A stretch of DNA of 64,000 bases from Kitasatospora sp. NBC_01287 (GTDB taxonomy: Bacteria > Actinomycetota > Actinomycetes > Streptomycetales > Streptomycetaceae): assembly GCF_026340565.1 (NCBI RefSeq), contig NZ_JAPEPB010000001.1:5742501-5806500 (forward strand), in the 5' to 3' direction. Position numbers and translations under genes: made by a program. The notes under the pieces are model-generated. The model saw nothing but the letters and a program-made list of their open reading frames with translations, was not told the DNA's origin and made no database searches. Positions 35,569-44,733 of the stretch are shown one piece after another; the stretch's first letter is position 1; every line of letters begins with the position of its first letter.

Positions 35569-35934
35569 ATCACGTTGGTGACACCGACCCGCCATGCTCG
35601 CCTCGCGGCAAGTGGTCGCTCGAAGCGACTAAGGTTGGGCCCGGGGGCTTGGATCGAGCCGGTGTCTCGTCCAATGTAACCCATCGGCCCCGCCAGGCAA
35701 GGCCGGGCGGCGGATTTTCGGTGCTTGGTCAGGTTCACCGGATCCTCTGTTGTTGGTTCCCCGCAATCAACGGACGATATTTCTGGGAACCCCCTGGTAG
35801 GTGGGACGATCGAGGCCTAGGATGCGCGAGGCGCAGCATCAACAAACTGTTGAAATGACCAAGTGGCGTTCCAGCAGGGCGTTGAAGACCGCCTGGCCGG
35901 CTCTTACCCCTCAGTGGACGGAAGAAGGACGTCG
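35569..35934. other. Upstream region of the malic enzyme gene (366 bp)
   Basis: No gene is supported. The region is AT-richer than the rest, especially 35700-35870. TAGGAT at 35818-35823 is the likely -10 box. A 15-bp palindrome lies just downstream of it (35839-35853). AGGA at about 35925-35929 is the Shine-Dalgarno sequence of the malic enzyme gene. Confidence 0.5.
35839..35853. promoter_or_regulatory. Candidate operator upstream of malic enzyme gene
   Basis: TCAACA-AAC-TGTTGA is a perfect inverted repeat with a three-base centre. It starts 15 bp downstream of the predicted -10 box, in the transcribed leader, where a bound repressor could block transcription. The AT-rich repeat stands out in this genome. 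The binding protein is unknown. Confidence 0.45.
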
Positions 35935-37410
35935 ATGGCGACGGTGCCCAGTGTCTCCAACTCGATCACGGTGCGGCTGGAGGTCCCGGCCAGTGGCAGT
36001 GCGGTCAGCAACATCACCACCGCGGTGGAGTCCTCCGGCGGGTCGGTGACCGGCCTGGACGTGACGGCCTCGGGCCTGGAGGCGCTGCGGATCGACGTCA
36101 CCGTCGCCGCCGCCTCGGTGGCGCACGGCGAGGAGATCGTCGAGAAGCTGCGCGCGATCGAGGGCGTCACGATCGGCAAGGTCTCGGACCGGACCTTCCT
36201 GATGCACCTCGGCGGCAAGATCGAGATGTCCTCGAAGCTGCCGATCCGCAACCGCGACGACCTCAGCATGATCTACACCCCCGGCGTGGCCCGGGTCTGC
36301 ATGGCCATCGCCGAGAACCCCGAGGACGCCCGCCGCCTGACCATCAAGCGCAACAGCGTCGCGGTGGTGACCGACGGCTCGGCGGTGCTGGGCCTGGGCA
36401 ACATCGGCCCGCAGGCCGCGCTGCCGGTGATGGAGGGCAAGGCGGCGCTGTTCAAGCGCTTCGCCGGGATCGACGCCTGGCCGATCTGCCTGGACACCCA
36501 GGACGCTGACAAAATCGTCGAGATCGTCCGTGCGATCGCCCCCGGCTTCGCGGGGATCAACCTGGAGGACATCTCCGCGCCGCGCTGCTTCGAGATCGAG
36601 GCCCGGCTGCGCGAGGCGCTGGACATCCCGGTCTTCCACGACGACCAGCACGGCACCGCCATCGTGGTGCTGGCCGCGCTGACCAACGCGCTGCGGGTGG
36701 TCGGCAAGGAGATCGGCGACATCCGGGTGGTGATGTCGGGCGCCGGCGCGGCCGGCACCGCGATCCTCAAGCTGCTGCTGGCCGCCGGCGTCGAGCACGC
36801 CACCGTCGCCGACGTGCGGGGCGTGGTGCACAGCGGCCGCGAGGACCTCAACGACTCGCTGCGCTGGATCGCCGAGCACACCAACCGCTCGGGCCGCACC
36901 GGCAGCCTCAAGGAGGCCGTGGCGGGGGCCGACGTCTTCATCGGCGTCTCCGCCCCGAACGTGCTGGACGGGGACGACATCGCCTCGATGGCCGACAAGG
37001 CGATCGTCTTCGCGCTGGCCAACCCGGACCCGGAGGTCGACCCGGCGGTGGCCCGGCAGACCGCCGCCGTGGTCGCCACCGGCCGCAGCGACTTCCCGAA
37101 CCAGATCAACAACGTGCTGGTCTTCCCGGGTGTCTTCCGCGGCCTGCTGGACGCGCAGAGCCGCACGGTGAACACCGAGATGATGATCGCCGCGGCCCGG
37201 GCGCTGGCCACCACGGTCACCGACGACCAGCTGAACGCGAACTACATCATCCCCAGCGTCTTCCACCCGGACGTGGCCAAGACGGTCGCCGCCGCGGTGC
37301 GGGACGCCGCGCTGGCCGCCGCCGACCCGGCCGCCAGTGCCCCCTCGCGGCCCACTCCGGGCATCGTCGGGACCCTGGACACCGCGGCGTTCCCGGTGGT
37401 CAAGCTCTGA
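35935..37410 (+). CDS. NAD-dependent malic enzyme with N-terminal ACT domain
   Basis: Oxidative decarboxylation of malate to pyruvate. 491 aa. An ACT-type regulatory domain (about 10-85, NSITVRLEVPASGSAVSNIT) precedes the catalytic part: YTPGVARVC, the metal-binding region NLEDISAPRCFEIE and FHDDQHGTA, then the Rossmann turn MSGAGAAGTAILK (about 265) and FALANPDPEV. The ACT domain suggests control by a small ligand, possibly an amino acid. The frame extends upstream to 35863, but ATG 35935 has AGGA six bases before it and matches the family start. Confidence 0.93.
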   Translation: MATVPSVSNSITVRLEVPASGSAVSNITTAVESSGGSVTGLDVTASGLEALRIDVTVAAASVAHGEEIVEKLRAIEGVTIGKVSDRTFLMHLGGKIEMSSKLPIRNRDDLSMIYTPGVARVCMAIAENPEDARRLTIKRNSVAVVTDGSAVLGLGNIGPQAALPVMEGKAALFKRFAGIDAWPICLDTQDADKIVEIVRAIAPGFAGINLEDISAPRCFEIEARLREALDIPVFHDDQHGTAIVVLAALTNALRVVGKEIGDIRVVMSGAGAAGTAILKLLLAAGVEHATVADVRGVVHSGREDLNDSLRWIAEHTNRSGRTGSLKEAVAGADVFIGVSAPNVLDGDDIASMADKAIVFALANPDPEVDPAVARQTAAVVATGRSDFPNQINNVLVFPGVFRGLLDAQSRTVNTEMMIAAARALATTVTDDQLNANYIIPSVFHPDVAKTVAAAVRDAALAAADPAASAPSRPTPGIVGTLDTAAFPVVKL

Positions 37411-37436
37411 TTCACCCCGCTCCTCGCGGCGCTCCG

Positions 37437-37476
37437 GGGGCGGTATCCGGTCGATCACCTGGCCGAATACCGCCCC
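37437..37476 (+). terminator. Terminator hairpin downstream of malic enzyme gene
   Basis: 14-bp stem with one mismatch (37437-37450 with 37463-37476) and a 12-base loop, starting 27 bp after the stop. Confidence 0.75.
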
Positions 37477-37924
37477 TGCCCGTGCCGACCTGGCTCGATC
37501 CCTTGCGACACAAGGGGAAGGGCGTGTTTGGGCTTGTCCCCGTCAGGGCGTACGGTAGCCCTGCACGGGGCAGGCGTGTCCGACAAGTACGGAACGTCCC
37601 CCAACCACTCGGCGAGTCGTTCCCGGCCGCCGCCCGCGTCGGTCCGCCGGCGCCGACGGAGCGTCACAGCTGCGTGGGGAGGGCGCCGTTCGGGGTGGAC
37701 GGCCGAGGCCCGATTGGCTTTCTCGGGGCCGGTAAGGGCAGGATTCGTTCCCAGGCAGGCACGTGGCAGGACTGACACGGTGCGCGGCCCGGAGCACGAG
37801 CCGGGCCCCTACCACCAGCCGCCTGAACGAGCACAGTGTGCGGACCAGCGGCCCAACCGGGTGCCTCCGGAGGGACGACCGATGGGCCCCCGCACACCGC
37901 AACGAACAGACCACAGGAGTACAC
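37477..37924. other. Long upstream region of hupA (448 bp)
   Basis: No gene is supported. It holds a promoter candidate at 37528-37556 and, 13 bp upstream of its -35, the inverted repeat CCTTG-CGACA-CAAGG (37501-37515). If that promoter is used, the mRNA leader is about 360 nt, long enough to carry regulatory structure. AGGAG at 37916-37920 is the hupA Shine-Dalgarno sequence. Confidence 0.5.
37528..37556 (+). promoter_or_regulatory. Candidate hupA promoter
   Basis: TTGGGC (37528-37533), a 17-bp spacer, and TACGGT (37551-37556). Confidence 0.45.
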
Positions 37925-38206
37925 ATGAACCGCAGTGAGCTGGTGGCCGCTCTGGCCGACCGCGCCGAGGTGACCCGCAAGGACGCCGACGCCGTTCTGG
38001 CGGCCTTCGCCGAGGTTGTCGGCGAGGTTGTGGCCAAGGGTGACGAGAAGGTCACCATCCCCGGTTTCCTGACCTTCGAGCGCACCCACCGTGCCGCCCG
38101 GACCGCCCGCAACCCGCAGACCGGTGAGCCGATCCAGATCGCGGCCGGCTACAGCGCCAAGGTGAGCGCCGGCTCCAAGCTCAAGGAAGCCGCCAAGGGC
38201 GTCTGA
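37925..38206 (+). CDS. hupA: HU-type nucleoid-associated protein (HupA class, no Lys-rich tail)
   Basis: DNA-bending architectural protein of 93 aa. The sequence opens MNRSELVAALADRAEVTRKDAD, with the DNA-arm region PGFLTFERTHRAARTARNPQTGEPIQI. It ends after KLKEAAKGV, without the long Lys/Ala tail of the second streptomycete HU (HupS), so it is the vegetative HupA type. The ATG at 37925 has AGGAG five bases upstream; the longer upstream frame has no family match. A strong hairpin begins ten bases after the stop. Confidence 0.96.
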   Translation: MNRSELVAALADRAEVTRKDADAVLAAFAEVVGEVVAKGDEKVTIPGFLTFERTHRAARTARNPQTGEPIQIAAGYSAKVSAGSKLKEAAKGV

Positions 38207-38216
38207 TCCTCTGTGG

Positions 38217-38252
38217 AGCGGGGGCGGTCCGGTGCGCCGGACCGCCCCCGCT
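38217..38252 (+). terminator. Terminator hairpin downstream of hupA
   Basis: Perfect 16-bp stem (38217-38232 with 38237-38252) and a TGCG loop. Confidence 0.92.
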
Positions 38253-38291
38253 CTGCCGTTTCCGCGCGCGCTCGACATAGGGTCGAGCACC

Positions 38292-38972
38292 ATGCGCGTA
38301 CTGGTACTGGAGGACGACCCCGGGCTCGGCCCGGAGATCGCCGACACGCTGCGCCGGGCCGGCTTCGCCGTCGATCTGGCCGTCGACCTGGCCGAGGCCG
38401 ACCTCAAGCTGTCGATCACCGACTACCACTGCCTGGTCGCCGACCGCGCCCTGCCCGACGGCGACGCGATCGGCCTGCTGGCGGACCGCCGCCGGGCCGG
38501 CTGGCTGCGCCCGGTACTGCTGCTCACCGCGATGGACTCGGTGGCCGACCGGGTCACCGGCATCGAGGCCGGTGCCGACGACTACCTGGTCAAGCCCTTC
38601 GCCGCCGCGGAGCTGGTGGCCCGGGTGCGCAACCTCTGCCGCCGCCCCGAGCCCCGCTCGCCCGAGCTGCGACTGGGCGACCTGGAACTGGACCTGCCGC
38701 GCCGCCGGGTCACCCGGGGCGGGGTGCTGCTCAGCCTGACCGCCAAGGAGTTCGCGGTCCTGGAGCTGCTGATGCTGCAGGCCCGGTGCGTGGTGACCCG
38801 CAGCCGGCTGATCGAGAGCTGCTGGGACGAGCGGCACGAGCCGATGTCCAACGTGGTCGACGTGCTGATCGGCCAGCTGCGCCGCCGGCTCGGGCCGCCG
38901 GACCCGATCGAGACGGTGCGCGGCGCGGGCTACCGGCTGATCGACCCGGCCGAGCGGGACGGCTCCGCGTGA
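38292..38972 (+). CDS. OmpR/PhoB-family response regulator
   Basis: 226 aa. The receiver domain (about 1-115) has the acidic pair in LEDDPG, the phosphoacceptor Asp near residue 50 in VADRALPDG, and Lys near 100 in YLVKPF. The C-terminal winged helix (about 130-220) ends in the typical IETVRGAGYRLIDP. TAGGGT at 38278-38283 ends eight bases before the ATG, so the mRNA is probably leaderless. It overlaps the kinase gene by four bases (GTGA), indicating translational coupling. Signal and targets unknown. Confidence 0.93.
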   Translation: MRVLVLEDDPGLGPEIADTLRRAGFAVDLAVDLAEADLKLSITDYHCLVADRALPDGDAIGLLADRRRAGWLRPVLLLTAMDSVADRVTGIEAGADDYLVKPFAAAELVARVRNLCRRPEPRSPELRLGDLELDLPRRRVTRGGVLLSLTAKEFAVLELLMLQARCVVTRSRLIESCWDERHEPMSNVVDVLIGQLRRRLGPPDPIETVRGAGYRLIDPAERDGSA

Positions 38973-40291
38973 CCTCCCCCGCCGTCCGCCGCCTGCGCAG
39001 GCTGCGCTGGACCCTGACACTGCTCTTCGCCGCCGCCACGGCCGGCTGCCTGCTGGTGCTGGCCACGCTCGCCGCGCACACCGACGCCCACTCCCGGGCC
39101 AGGGAGCTGGACAGCGAGGTGACCGGCCGGGCCGGCGGCCTGGCCCGCGCGCTCTGGTTCGACGGCGGCGTGCTCGCCACCGAACCGCTGGACGAGGACG
39201 AGCTGGCCCGCGGCGCCGAGGTGCTCGCGGCGCTGCAGCGCGGGCCGCGGGGCGGGGTGCCGAGCGTGCCGCGCTGGGCGCGCCCCGGCCCCGACCGGCT
39301 GCCCGGCCCCCAGCTGCTCTCCCGGCTCTGGGGGCAGGTCCAGGACACCCAGGGGACCGCGCTGGCCACCGGCCCCGGCGGTGGCGGCCGGACGCTGCGC
39401 TGGGCGGCGGCACCGGTCTGGGACGGTGACGACATCGCCGCCCTGGTGGTGGTCGGCACCGATCCGGCGCGCAGCGGGGCCGACCACGCGCGGCTGGTCG
39501 GCCGGCTACTGCTGGGCTGCTCCGGCCTGGTGCTGGCGGCGGCCGCGGCCGGGCACCTGCTCTCCGGGCGGGCGATGCGCCCGGCCCTGCTCGGCCTGGA
39601 GCGCCAGGAGCAGTTCCTCACCGAGGCCGCGCACGAGCTGCGTACTCCGCTGGCCACGCTGCGCCTGGTGGTGGAGCGGGGTGCCGCCGCGCCCGGCCTG
39701 GCCCTGGGCGCGCTGGCCGAGGCGACGGTGCTGAGCGAGCGGCTGGCCCGCCTGGTCGGCGGGCTGCTGGCCCGGGCCAGGATCGAGGCGGGCACCCAGC
39801 TGGTGGAGCTGACACCGCTGCGGCTGGACCAGTTGGTCGAGCAGTGCGTCGCCGAGCTGCCCGCCGCCCCGCCGGCGCCGCGGGGCGGCGGGGCGGGCGG
39901 TGCAACGGGCGACGGGACGGACAGCGGGACGGACGGCGAACGGCCCCGGGTGACGGTGCGGCCCGCCGAGCAGCCGGTGATCGTGCGCGGCGACCCGGAG
40001 CTGCTCGGGCAGGCGGTGCGCAACCTGGTGGAGAACGCGCTGCGACACGGCGGCGGCACCCCGGTGACGGTGACCGTAGAGCCCGGCCTGGTCACCGTCA
40101 CCGACGGCGGCCCCGGGGTGCCCGAGCAGCGCCGCGAGGCGGTCTTCCGACGGGGAGTCACCAGCGGCGCGGGCACCGGCACCGGGCTGGCCATCGTGCG
40201 CTGGGTGGCCGAGCTGCACGGCGGCAGCGCGCGGCTGGCCGCGGCCCCGGGCGGCGGGGTGCGGGCCGAGCTGCGGCTGCCGGCGCACTGA
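38969..40291 (+). CDS. Sensor histidine kinase
   Basis: 440-aa membrane kinase paired with the regulator upstream. Transmembrane helix 1 is at about 15-38, an extracellular sensor loop at about 39-168, and helix 2 at about 172-195. There follow the H-box EAAHELRTPLATL (His near residue 222), the N-box NLVENALRHG, and the G-box GTGTGLAIVRW. A Gly/Asp/Thr-rich insertion of about 35 residues (near 298-330) interrupts the region between H-box and N-box. The sensor loop has no recognisable fold. The GTG start overlaps the regulator's stop codon. Confidence 0.92.
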   Translation: MTSPAVRRLRRLRWTLTLLFAAATAGCLLVLATLAAHTDAHSRARELDSEVTGRAGGLARALWFDGGVLATEPLDEDELARGAEVLAALQRGPRGGVPSVPRWARPGPDRLPGPQLLSRLWGQVQDTQGTALATGPGGGGRTLRWAAAPVWDGDDIAALVVVGTDPARSGADHARLVGRLLLGCSGLVLAAAAAGHLLSGRAMRPALLGLERQEQFLTEAAHELRTPLATLRLVVERGAAAPGLALGALAEATVLSERLARLVGGLLARARIEAGTQLVELTPLRLDQLVEQCVAELPAAPPAPRGGGAGGATGDGTDSGTDGERPRVTVRPAEQPVIVRGDPELLGQAVRNLVENALRHGGGTPVTVTVEPGLVTVTDGGPGVPEQRREAVFRRGVTSGAGTGTGLAIVRWVAELHGGSARLAAAPGGGVRAELRLPAH

Positions 40292-40454
40292 GACCGGCCG
40301 GCACCTGGTGGGCGTCCGGGACCGGCCCGGCCGAGCGGCGGTCCTCATCGTCCGCTCATCCGGCTCCTGCCAGGCTGCTGCCGGGCACCGCGCGAATCCC
40401 CCTCGCGCCGGTGCGTGGCGAGGACACACCTGGCGGGGTGCCCGCCACACGCGG

Positions 40455-40482
40455 AGGGGCCGCCCTGGCGGGGGCGGCCCCT
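40455..40482 (+). terminator. Bidirectional terminator between kinase and murA genes
   Basis: 11-bp stem (40455-40465 with 40472-40482) with a six-base loop in a convergent intergenic region, so it can serve both genes. Confidence 0.8.
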
Positions 40483-40511
40483 TCACACGCGTCCGTGGCC
40501 CCGCACCGGCG

Positions 40512-41858
40512 TCAGACCGCCGCGAGCATCCCCTGCTCGCTGGGCAGCTCGACATGGGCGCCCAGCCCCCGCAGCTTCTCCATGAAGTTCTCGTAGCCGC
40601 GGTTGATCAGCGAGATCCCGTGCACCGTCGAGGTGCCCTCGGCGGCCAGCGCCGCGATCAGGTAGGAGAAGCCGCCACGCAGGTCGGGGATCACCAGCTC
40701 GCCGCCGAGCAGCTTGGAGGGTCCGGAGACGACCGCCGAGTGCAGGAAGTTGCGCTGCCCGAAGCGGCACGGCGTGCCGCCCAGGCACTCCCGGTAGAGC
40801 TGGATGTGCGCGCCCATCTGGTTCAGCGCGGAGGTGAAGCCGAGCCGCGACTCGTAGACGGTCTCGTGCACGATCGACAGGCCCGCGGCCTGGGTCAGCG
40901 CGACCACCAGCGGCTGCTGCCAGTCGGTCTGGAAGCCGGGGTGCACGTCGGTCTCCAGGGCGATCGCGTTCAGTTCGCCGCCCGGGTGCCAGAACCGGAT
41001 GCCCTCGTCGTCCACCGCGAAGGCGCCGCCGACCTTCCGGAAGGTGTTGAGGAAGGTCATCATCTCCAGCTGGCGCGCGCCGCGGACGTAGATGTCGCCC
41101 TTGGTGGCCAGCGCCGCGCACGCCCAGGAGGCCGCCTCCAGGCGGTCCGGCAGCGCCCGGTGGTCGTAGCCGCCGAGCTCGTCCACCCCGGTGATCTGGA
41201 TGGTGCGGTCGGTGCCCATCGAGATGATCGCGCCCATCTTCTGCAGCACGCAGATCAGGTCGACGATCTCCGGCTCGATGGCCGCGTTGCGCAGCTCGGT
41301 GTCGCCCTCGGCGAGCACGGCGGTGAGCAGCACCTGCTCGGTGGCGCCGACCGAGGGGTAGGGCAGCTCGATCTTGGTGCCGCGCAGCCGCTGCGCGGCC
41401 ACCAGGTAGGTGCCCTGGGGGTGCTTCTCGATGGTGGCGCCGAACTGGCGCAGGACCTCGAAGTGGAAGTCGACCGGCCGGCCGCCGATGTCGCAGCCGC
41501 CCAGGCCCGGGATGAAGGCGTGGCCGAGCCGGTGCAGCAGCGGGCCGCAGAACAGGATCGGGATCCGGGAGGAACCGGCGTGCGCGTCGATGTCGGCGAC
41601 ATTGGCGCTCTCCACGTGCGAGGGGTCGAGGATCAGCTCGCCCTCCTCGTCGCCGCTGCGCACGGTCACCCCGTGCAGCTGGAGCAGGCCGCGCACCACC
41701 TTGACGTCGCGGATGTCCGGCACGTTGCGCAGTCTGCTGGGCCCCTGGCCGAGCAGGGCGGCCACCATCGCCTTGGGCACCAGGTTCTTGGCGCCGCGGA
41801 CACGGATCTCGCCTTCCAGCGGGTTTCCGCCGTGCACCAGCAGGACGTCGTCGGTCAT
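40512..41858 (-). CDS. murA: UDP-N-acetylglucosamine 1-carboxyvinyltransferase
   Basis: First committed step of peptidoglycan synthesis: transfers enolpyruvate from PEP to UDP-GlcNAc. 448 aa. The N-terminus carries the GAKNLVPKAM substrate-binding motif. The reactive Cys is in the loop GGCDIGGRPVD (near residue 120); this is the residue alkylated by fosfomycin, so the enzyme should be fosfomycin-sensitive in that respect. The C-terminal half has ALNQMGA and LRGGFSYLIAAL. The frame is open 162 bp upstream, but ATG 41858 gives the family start MTDDVLLVHGGNPLEG. It is convergent with the kinase and divergent from yqgE/algH. Confidence 0.94.
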   Translation of the reverse strand: MTDDVLLVHGGNPLEGEIRVRGAKNLVPKAMVAALLGQGPSRLRNVPDIRDVKVVRGLLQLHGVTVRSGDEEGELILDPSHVESANVADIDAHAGSSRIPILFCGPLLHRLGHAFIPGLGGCDIGGRPVDFHFEVLRQFGATIEKHPQGTYLVAAQRLRGTKIELPYPSVGATEQVLLTAVLAEGDTELRNAAIEPEIVDLICVLQKMGAIISMGTDRTIQITGVDELGGYDHRALPDRLEAASWACAALATKGDIYVRGARQLEMMTFLNTFRKVGGAFAVDDEGIRFWHPGGELNAIALETDVHPGFQTDWQQPLVVALTQAAGLSIVHETVYESRLGFTSALNQMGAHIQLYRECLGGTPCRFGQRNFLHSAVVSGPSKLLGGELVIPDLRGGFSYLIAALAAEGTSTVHGISLINRGYENFMEKLRGLGAHVELPSEQGMLAAV

Positions 41859-42115
41859 CGTTCTCGCAATCCGGGGTTCGCAGCCGGGGCCACAGAGGCG
41901 CCCCGCGACTGGGGGAGAGGTAGGACCGGCGGACGTACGGCATCGGACCGCACGGGCGCCACCTTTCGATAGATGGTAGTAGCCGGTCGACCGGTTCCCT
42001 GTCCGCCGCCTGGTGATCATGCTCTCTTAGGGTGGAAGCCCGCCGGGCTGTCCGCCGAGCGGGTGAGGCGCGGCGCGGTGGAGGTTTCACCGTCGGCTGC
42101 GGGATCATGTGTGGC

Positions 42116-42685
42116 ATGACCGCGGCCCCCTCCCACACAGGCCGGCTCCTGGTGGCGACCCCCGTGCTCACCGACCCGAACTTCGCCCGGTCGGTGGTGC
42201 TGCTGCTGGACCACGACGAGCAGGGCGCCCTCGGCGTCGTCCTCAACCGGCCCACGCCGGTGGAGGTCGGTGATGTGCTGGACGGCTGGGCGGAGCTGGC
42301 CGGCGATCCCCAAGTGGTCTTCCAGGGCGGGCCGGTGGGCCTGGACTCGGCGCTCGCGGTGGCGGTGGTGCCGGGTGAGCCGGGCCCCGAGGACCCGCTG
42401 GGCTGGCGCCGGGTGCACGGCGCGATCGGGCTGGTCGACCTGGAGGCGCCGCCGCAGGTGCTGGCCGGGGAGCTGGGCGGCCTGCGGGTCTTCGCCGGCT
42501 ACTCGGGCTGGACCCCCGGGCAACTGGAGGCGGAGATCGCCGAGGGTGCCTGGTACCTGGTGGACGCCGAGCCTGGCGACATCTCCTGTCCCAGCCCCGA
42601 GCGGCTCTGGCGCGCGGTGCTGCGCCGCCAGCGCGGCGTGCTCGCGATGCTCGCCACCTACCCCGAGGACCCCACCCTCAACTAG
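42116..42685 (+). CDS. YqgE/AlgH family protein
   Basis: 189-aa cytoplasmic protein of the widely conserved YqgE/AlgH (DUF179) family, whose biochemical role is unsettled. Family blocks are GRLLVATPVLTDPNFARSVVLLLDH, GALGVVLNRPT, FQGGPVGLD, FAGYSGWTPGQLEAEI and the end LYRRQRG-like LRRQRGVLAMLATYPEDP. The frame begins upstream at 42032; ATG 42116 (MTAAPSHTG) is the likely start because homologous sequence begins there. Confidence 0.9.
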   Translation: MTAAPSHTGRLLVATPVLTDPNFARSVVLLLDHDEQGALGVVLNRPTPVEVGDVLDGWAELAGDPQVVFQGGPVGLDSALAVAVVPGEPGPEDPLGWRRVHGAIGLVDLEAPPQVLAGELGGLRVFAGYSGWTPGQLEAEIAEGAWYLVDAEPGDISCPSPERLWRAVLRRQRGVLAMLATYPEDPTLN

Positions 42686-42751
42686 CCGCAGTGGGCGCCC
42701 GTCGAGTGGCAGGGGTCCGTTTCCCGCGCGGCCCCCATAGACTTGGCGCCT

Positions 42752-43030
42752 ATGAGCACTCTTGAGCCCGAGCGCGGTCTCGGCACCGGCACCCTGGTCG
42801 AGCCCGTCCCGCAGGTGTCCCACGGCGACGGCGACCACGAGCGCTTCGCGCACTACGTCCAGAAGGACAAGATCATGGAGAGCGCGCTCTCCGGATCCCC
42901 GGTGGTCGCGCTCTGCGGCAAGGTCTGGGTGCCCGGGCGCGACCCGAAGAAGTACCCGGTCTGCCCGATGTGCAAGGAGATCTTCGAGGGCATCGAGCCG
43001 GCCGGCGGCGGGGACGACAAGAAGAAGTAG
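42752..43030 (+). CDS. DUF3039 domain-containing protein
   Basis: 92-aa protein. The conserved core is HGDGDHERFAHYVQKDKIMESALSGSPVVALCGKVWVPGRDP, followed by YPVCPMCKEIFE. The single Cys in ALCGK and the CPMC pair could form a zinc site. A Lys tail ends the protein. Function unknown, but it is nearly universal in actinobacteria. The start ATG 42752 follows TAGACT (42738-42743) by eight bases with no Shine-Dalgarno sequence, so the transcript is probably leaderless. Confidence 0.9.
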   Translation: MSTLEPERGLGTGTLVEPVPQVSHGDGDHERFAHYVQKDKIMESALSGSPVVALCGKVWVPGRDPKKYPVCPMCKEIFEGIEPAGGGDDKKK

Positions 43031-43083
43031 ACCGGTCGGCCCGGTGCGCAGTGGTCTATGCCAATCTGGCCCGGCGGGGCAGG

Positions 43084-44733
43084 ATGGCCCGCATGGACCT
43101 GATCCCCGCGCCGATCGCCCTCCAGCTCCCCGCTGCCGCCGAGGGGCCCGCTGACCGCCCCGGCGCCGACCCCGGCCTGGCGCTCGGCCCGGCGAGCACC
43201 CTGGCCGGCGGGCCCGGCACCGAGGACGCCGAGCGCTGGCTGCGCTCCGTGCTCGGCGCGGCCACCGGACTGGCGCTGCCCGGGGCGGTGGACCCGGTGA
43301 TCGGGTTGCGGCTGGACGCGGCGCTGGCCCCCGAGGAGTACCGGATCTCGGTGGACGCCGAGCGCGCCCGGATCACCGCGGGCGGACCGGCCGGCGCGCA
43401 CTGGGGGGCCCAGACGCTGCGTCAGCTGCTCGGTCCCGAGGCCTACCGGCGAGCCCCGCTGCGCCGCACCGGCTGGCGGCTGCCCGCCTGCGAGATCACC
43501 GACGCGCCCCGGTTCGGCTGGCGCGGGGTGCTGCTCGACGTCGCCCGTCACTTCCTGCCGCTCGCCGACCTGCTGCGCTACGTGGACCTGCTGGCCGCGC
43601 ACAAGCTCAACGTGCTGCACCTGCACCTCACCGACGACCAGGGCTGGCGTTTCGAGGTCAAGCGCTACCCGCGGCTGACCGGGGTCGGTGGCTGGCGGGA
43701 GCGCTCGATGGTCGGCTACCGGACCGCCCAGCGGCGCGACGACCGGCCGCACGGCGGCTACTACACCCAGGACGACCTGCGCGAGCTGGTCGCCTACGCG
43801 GCCGAGCGCGGCATCACCGTGCTGCCCGAGATCGACCTGCCCGGCCACACCCAGGCGGCCATCGCGGCCTATCCCGAGCTGGGCAACACGGACGTGGTGG
43901 ACACCGCCGCGCTCGGGGTGTGGACCGACTGGGGGGTCAGCGAGAACGTGCTGAACGCCTCCGACGCCACGCTGGCCTTCTTCGAAGGGGTGCTGGAGGA
44001 GTTGCTGGAGGTCTTCCCCTCCGAGTTCGTCCACCTCGGCGGGGACGAGTGCCGCAAGGACCAGTGGCGGGCCAGCCCGGCGGCCCGGGCGCGGATCGAG
44101 GAGCTGGGCCTGGCCGACGAGGACGAGCTGCAGAGCTGGATCATCCGGCACTTCGACGGCTGGCTGACCGCGCGCGGGCGGCGGCTGATCGGTTGGGACG
44201 AGATCCTGGAGGGCGGCCTGGCCAAGGGTGCCGCGGTGGCCTCCTGGCGCGGGTACGCGGGCGGGGTGGCCGCCGCGCGGGCCGGGCACCAGGTGGTGAT
44301 GTGTCCCGAGCAGCAGGTCTACCTGGACCACCGGCAGGCCGAGGGCCCCGAGGAGCCGGTGCCGATCGGCTTCGTGCGTACCCTGGCCGACGTCTACCGC
44401 TTCGAGCCGGTGCCCCCGTCACTGGATGAGGTGAGTGCCCGTCAGGTGATCGGCACCCAGGCCAACCTCTGGAGCGAGTTCGCCGACAGCGCCCGGGACC
44501 TGGACTACCGGGCCTTCCCGCGGCTGGCCGCCTTCGCCGAGGTCGCCTGGTCGCCGCTGCCGCGCGAGGCGGGCGGCCGCGACCTGGCCGGCTTCGAGGC
44601 GCGGATGCGCACCCACTACGCCCGGCTGGACGCGCTCGGCGTCGCCTACCGCCCGCCGGCCGGCCCGCACCCGTGGCAGCGGCGCCCCGGCGTGGCCGGC
44701 CGCCCGCTGCCCGGCCCGCCGCCGCAGGACTGA
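43084..44733 (+). CDS. Glycoside hydrolase family 20 beta-N-acetylhexosaminidase
   Basis: 549 aa. The N-terminal GH20b domain (about 1-130) precedes a TIM barrel containing RGVLLDVARHFLP, LHLHLTDDQGWR, and the catalytic Asp-Glu pair in HLGGDECRKDQW (near 321-322). These enzymes remove terminal GlcNAc/GalNAc using the substrate acetamido group. No signal peptide is visible, so it is probably cytoplasmic and may process chitobiose or recycled wall fragments. Start: ATG 43084 or the in-frame ATG at 43093, which cannot be separated from the sequence. A 14-bp tandem array begins at its 3' end and includes the stop codon. Confidence 0.9.
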   Translation: MARMDLIPAPIALQLPAAAEGPADRPGADPGLALGPASTLAGGPGTEDAERWLRSVLGAATGLALPGAVDPVIGLRLDAALAPEEYRISVDAERARITAGGPAGAHWGAQTLRQLLGPEAYRRAPLRRTGWRLPACEITDAPRFGWRGVLLDVARHFLPLADLLRYVDLLAAHKLNVLHLHLTDDQGWRFEVKRYPRLTGVGGWRERSMVGYRTAQRRDDRPHGGYYTQDDLRELVAYAAERGITVLPEIDLPGHTQAAIAAYPELGNTDVVDTAALGVWTDWGVSENVLNASDATLAFFEGVLEELLEVFPSEFVHLGGDECRKDQWRASPAARARIEELGLADEDELQSWIIRHFDGWLTARGRRLIGWDEILEGGLAKGAAVASWRGYAGGVAAARAGHQVVMCPEQQVYLDHRQAEGPEEPVPIGFVRTLADVYRFEPVPPSLDEVSARQVIGTQANLWSEFADSARDLDYRAFPRLAAFAEVAWSPLPREAGGRDLAGFEARMRTHYARLDALGVAYRPPAGPHPWQRRPGVAGRPLPGPPPQD

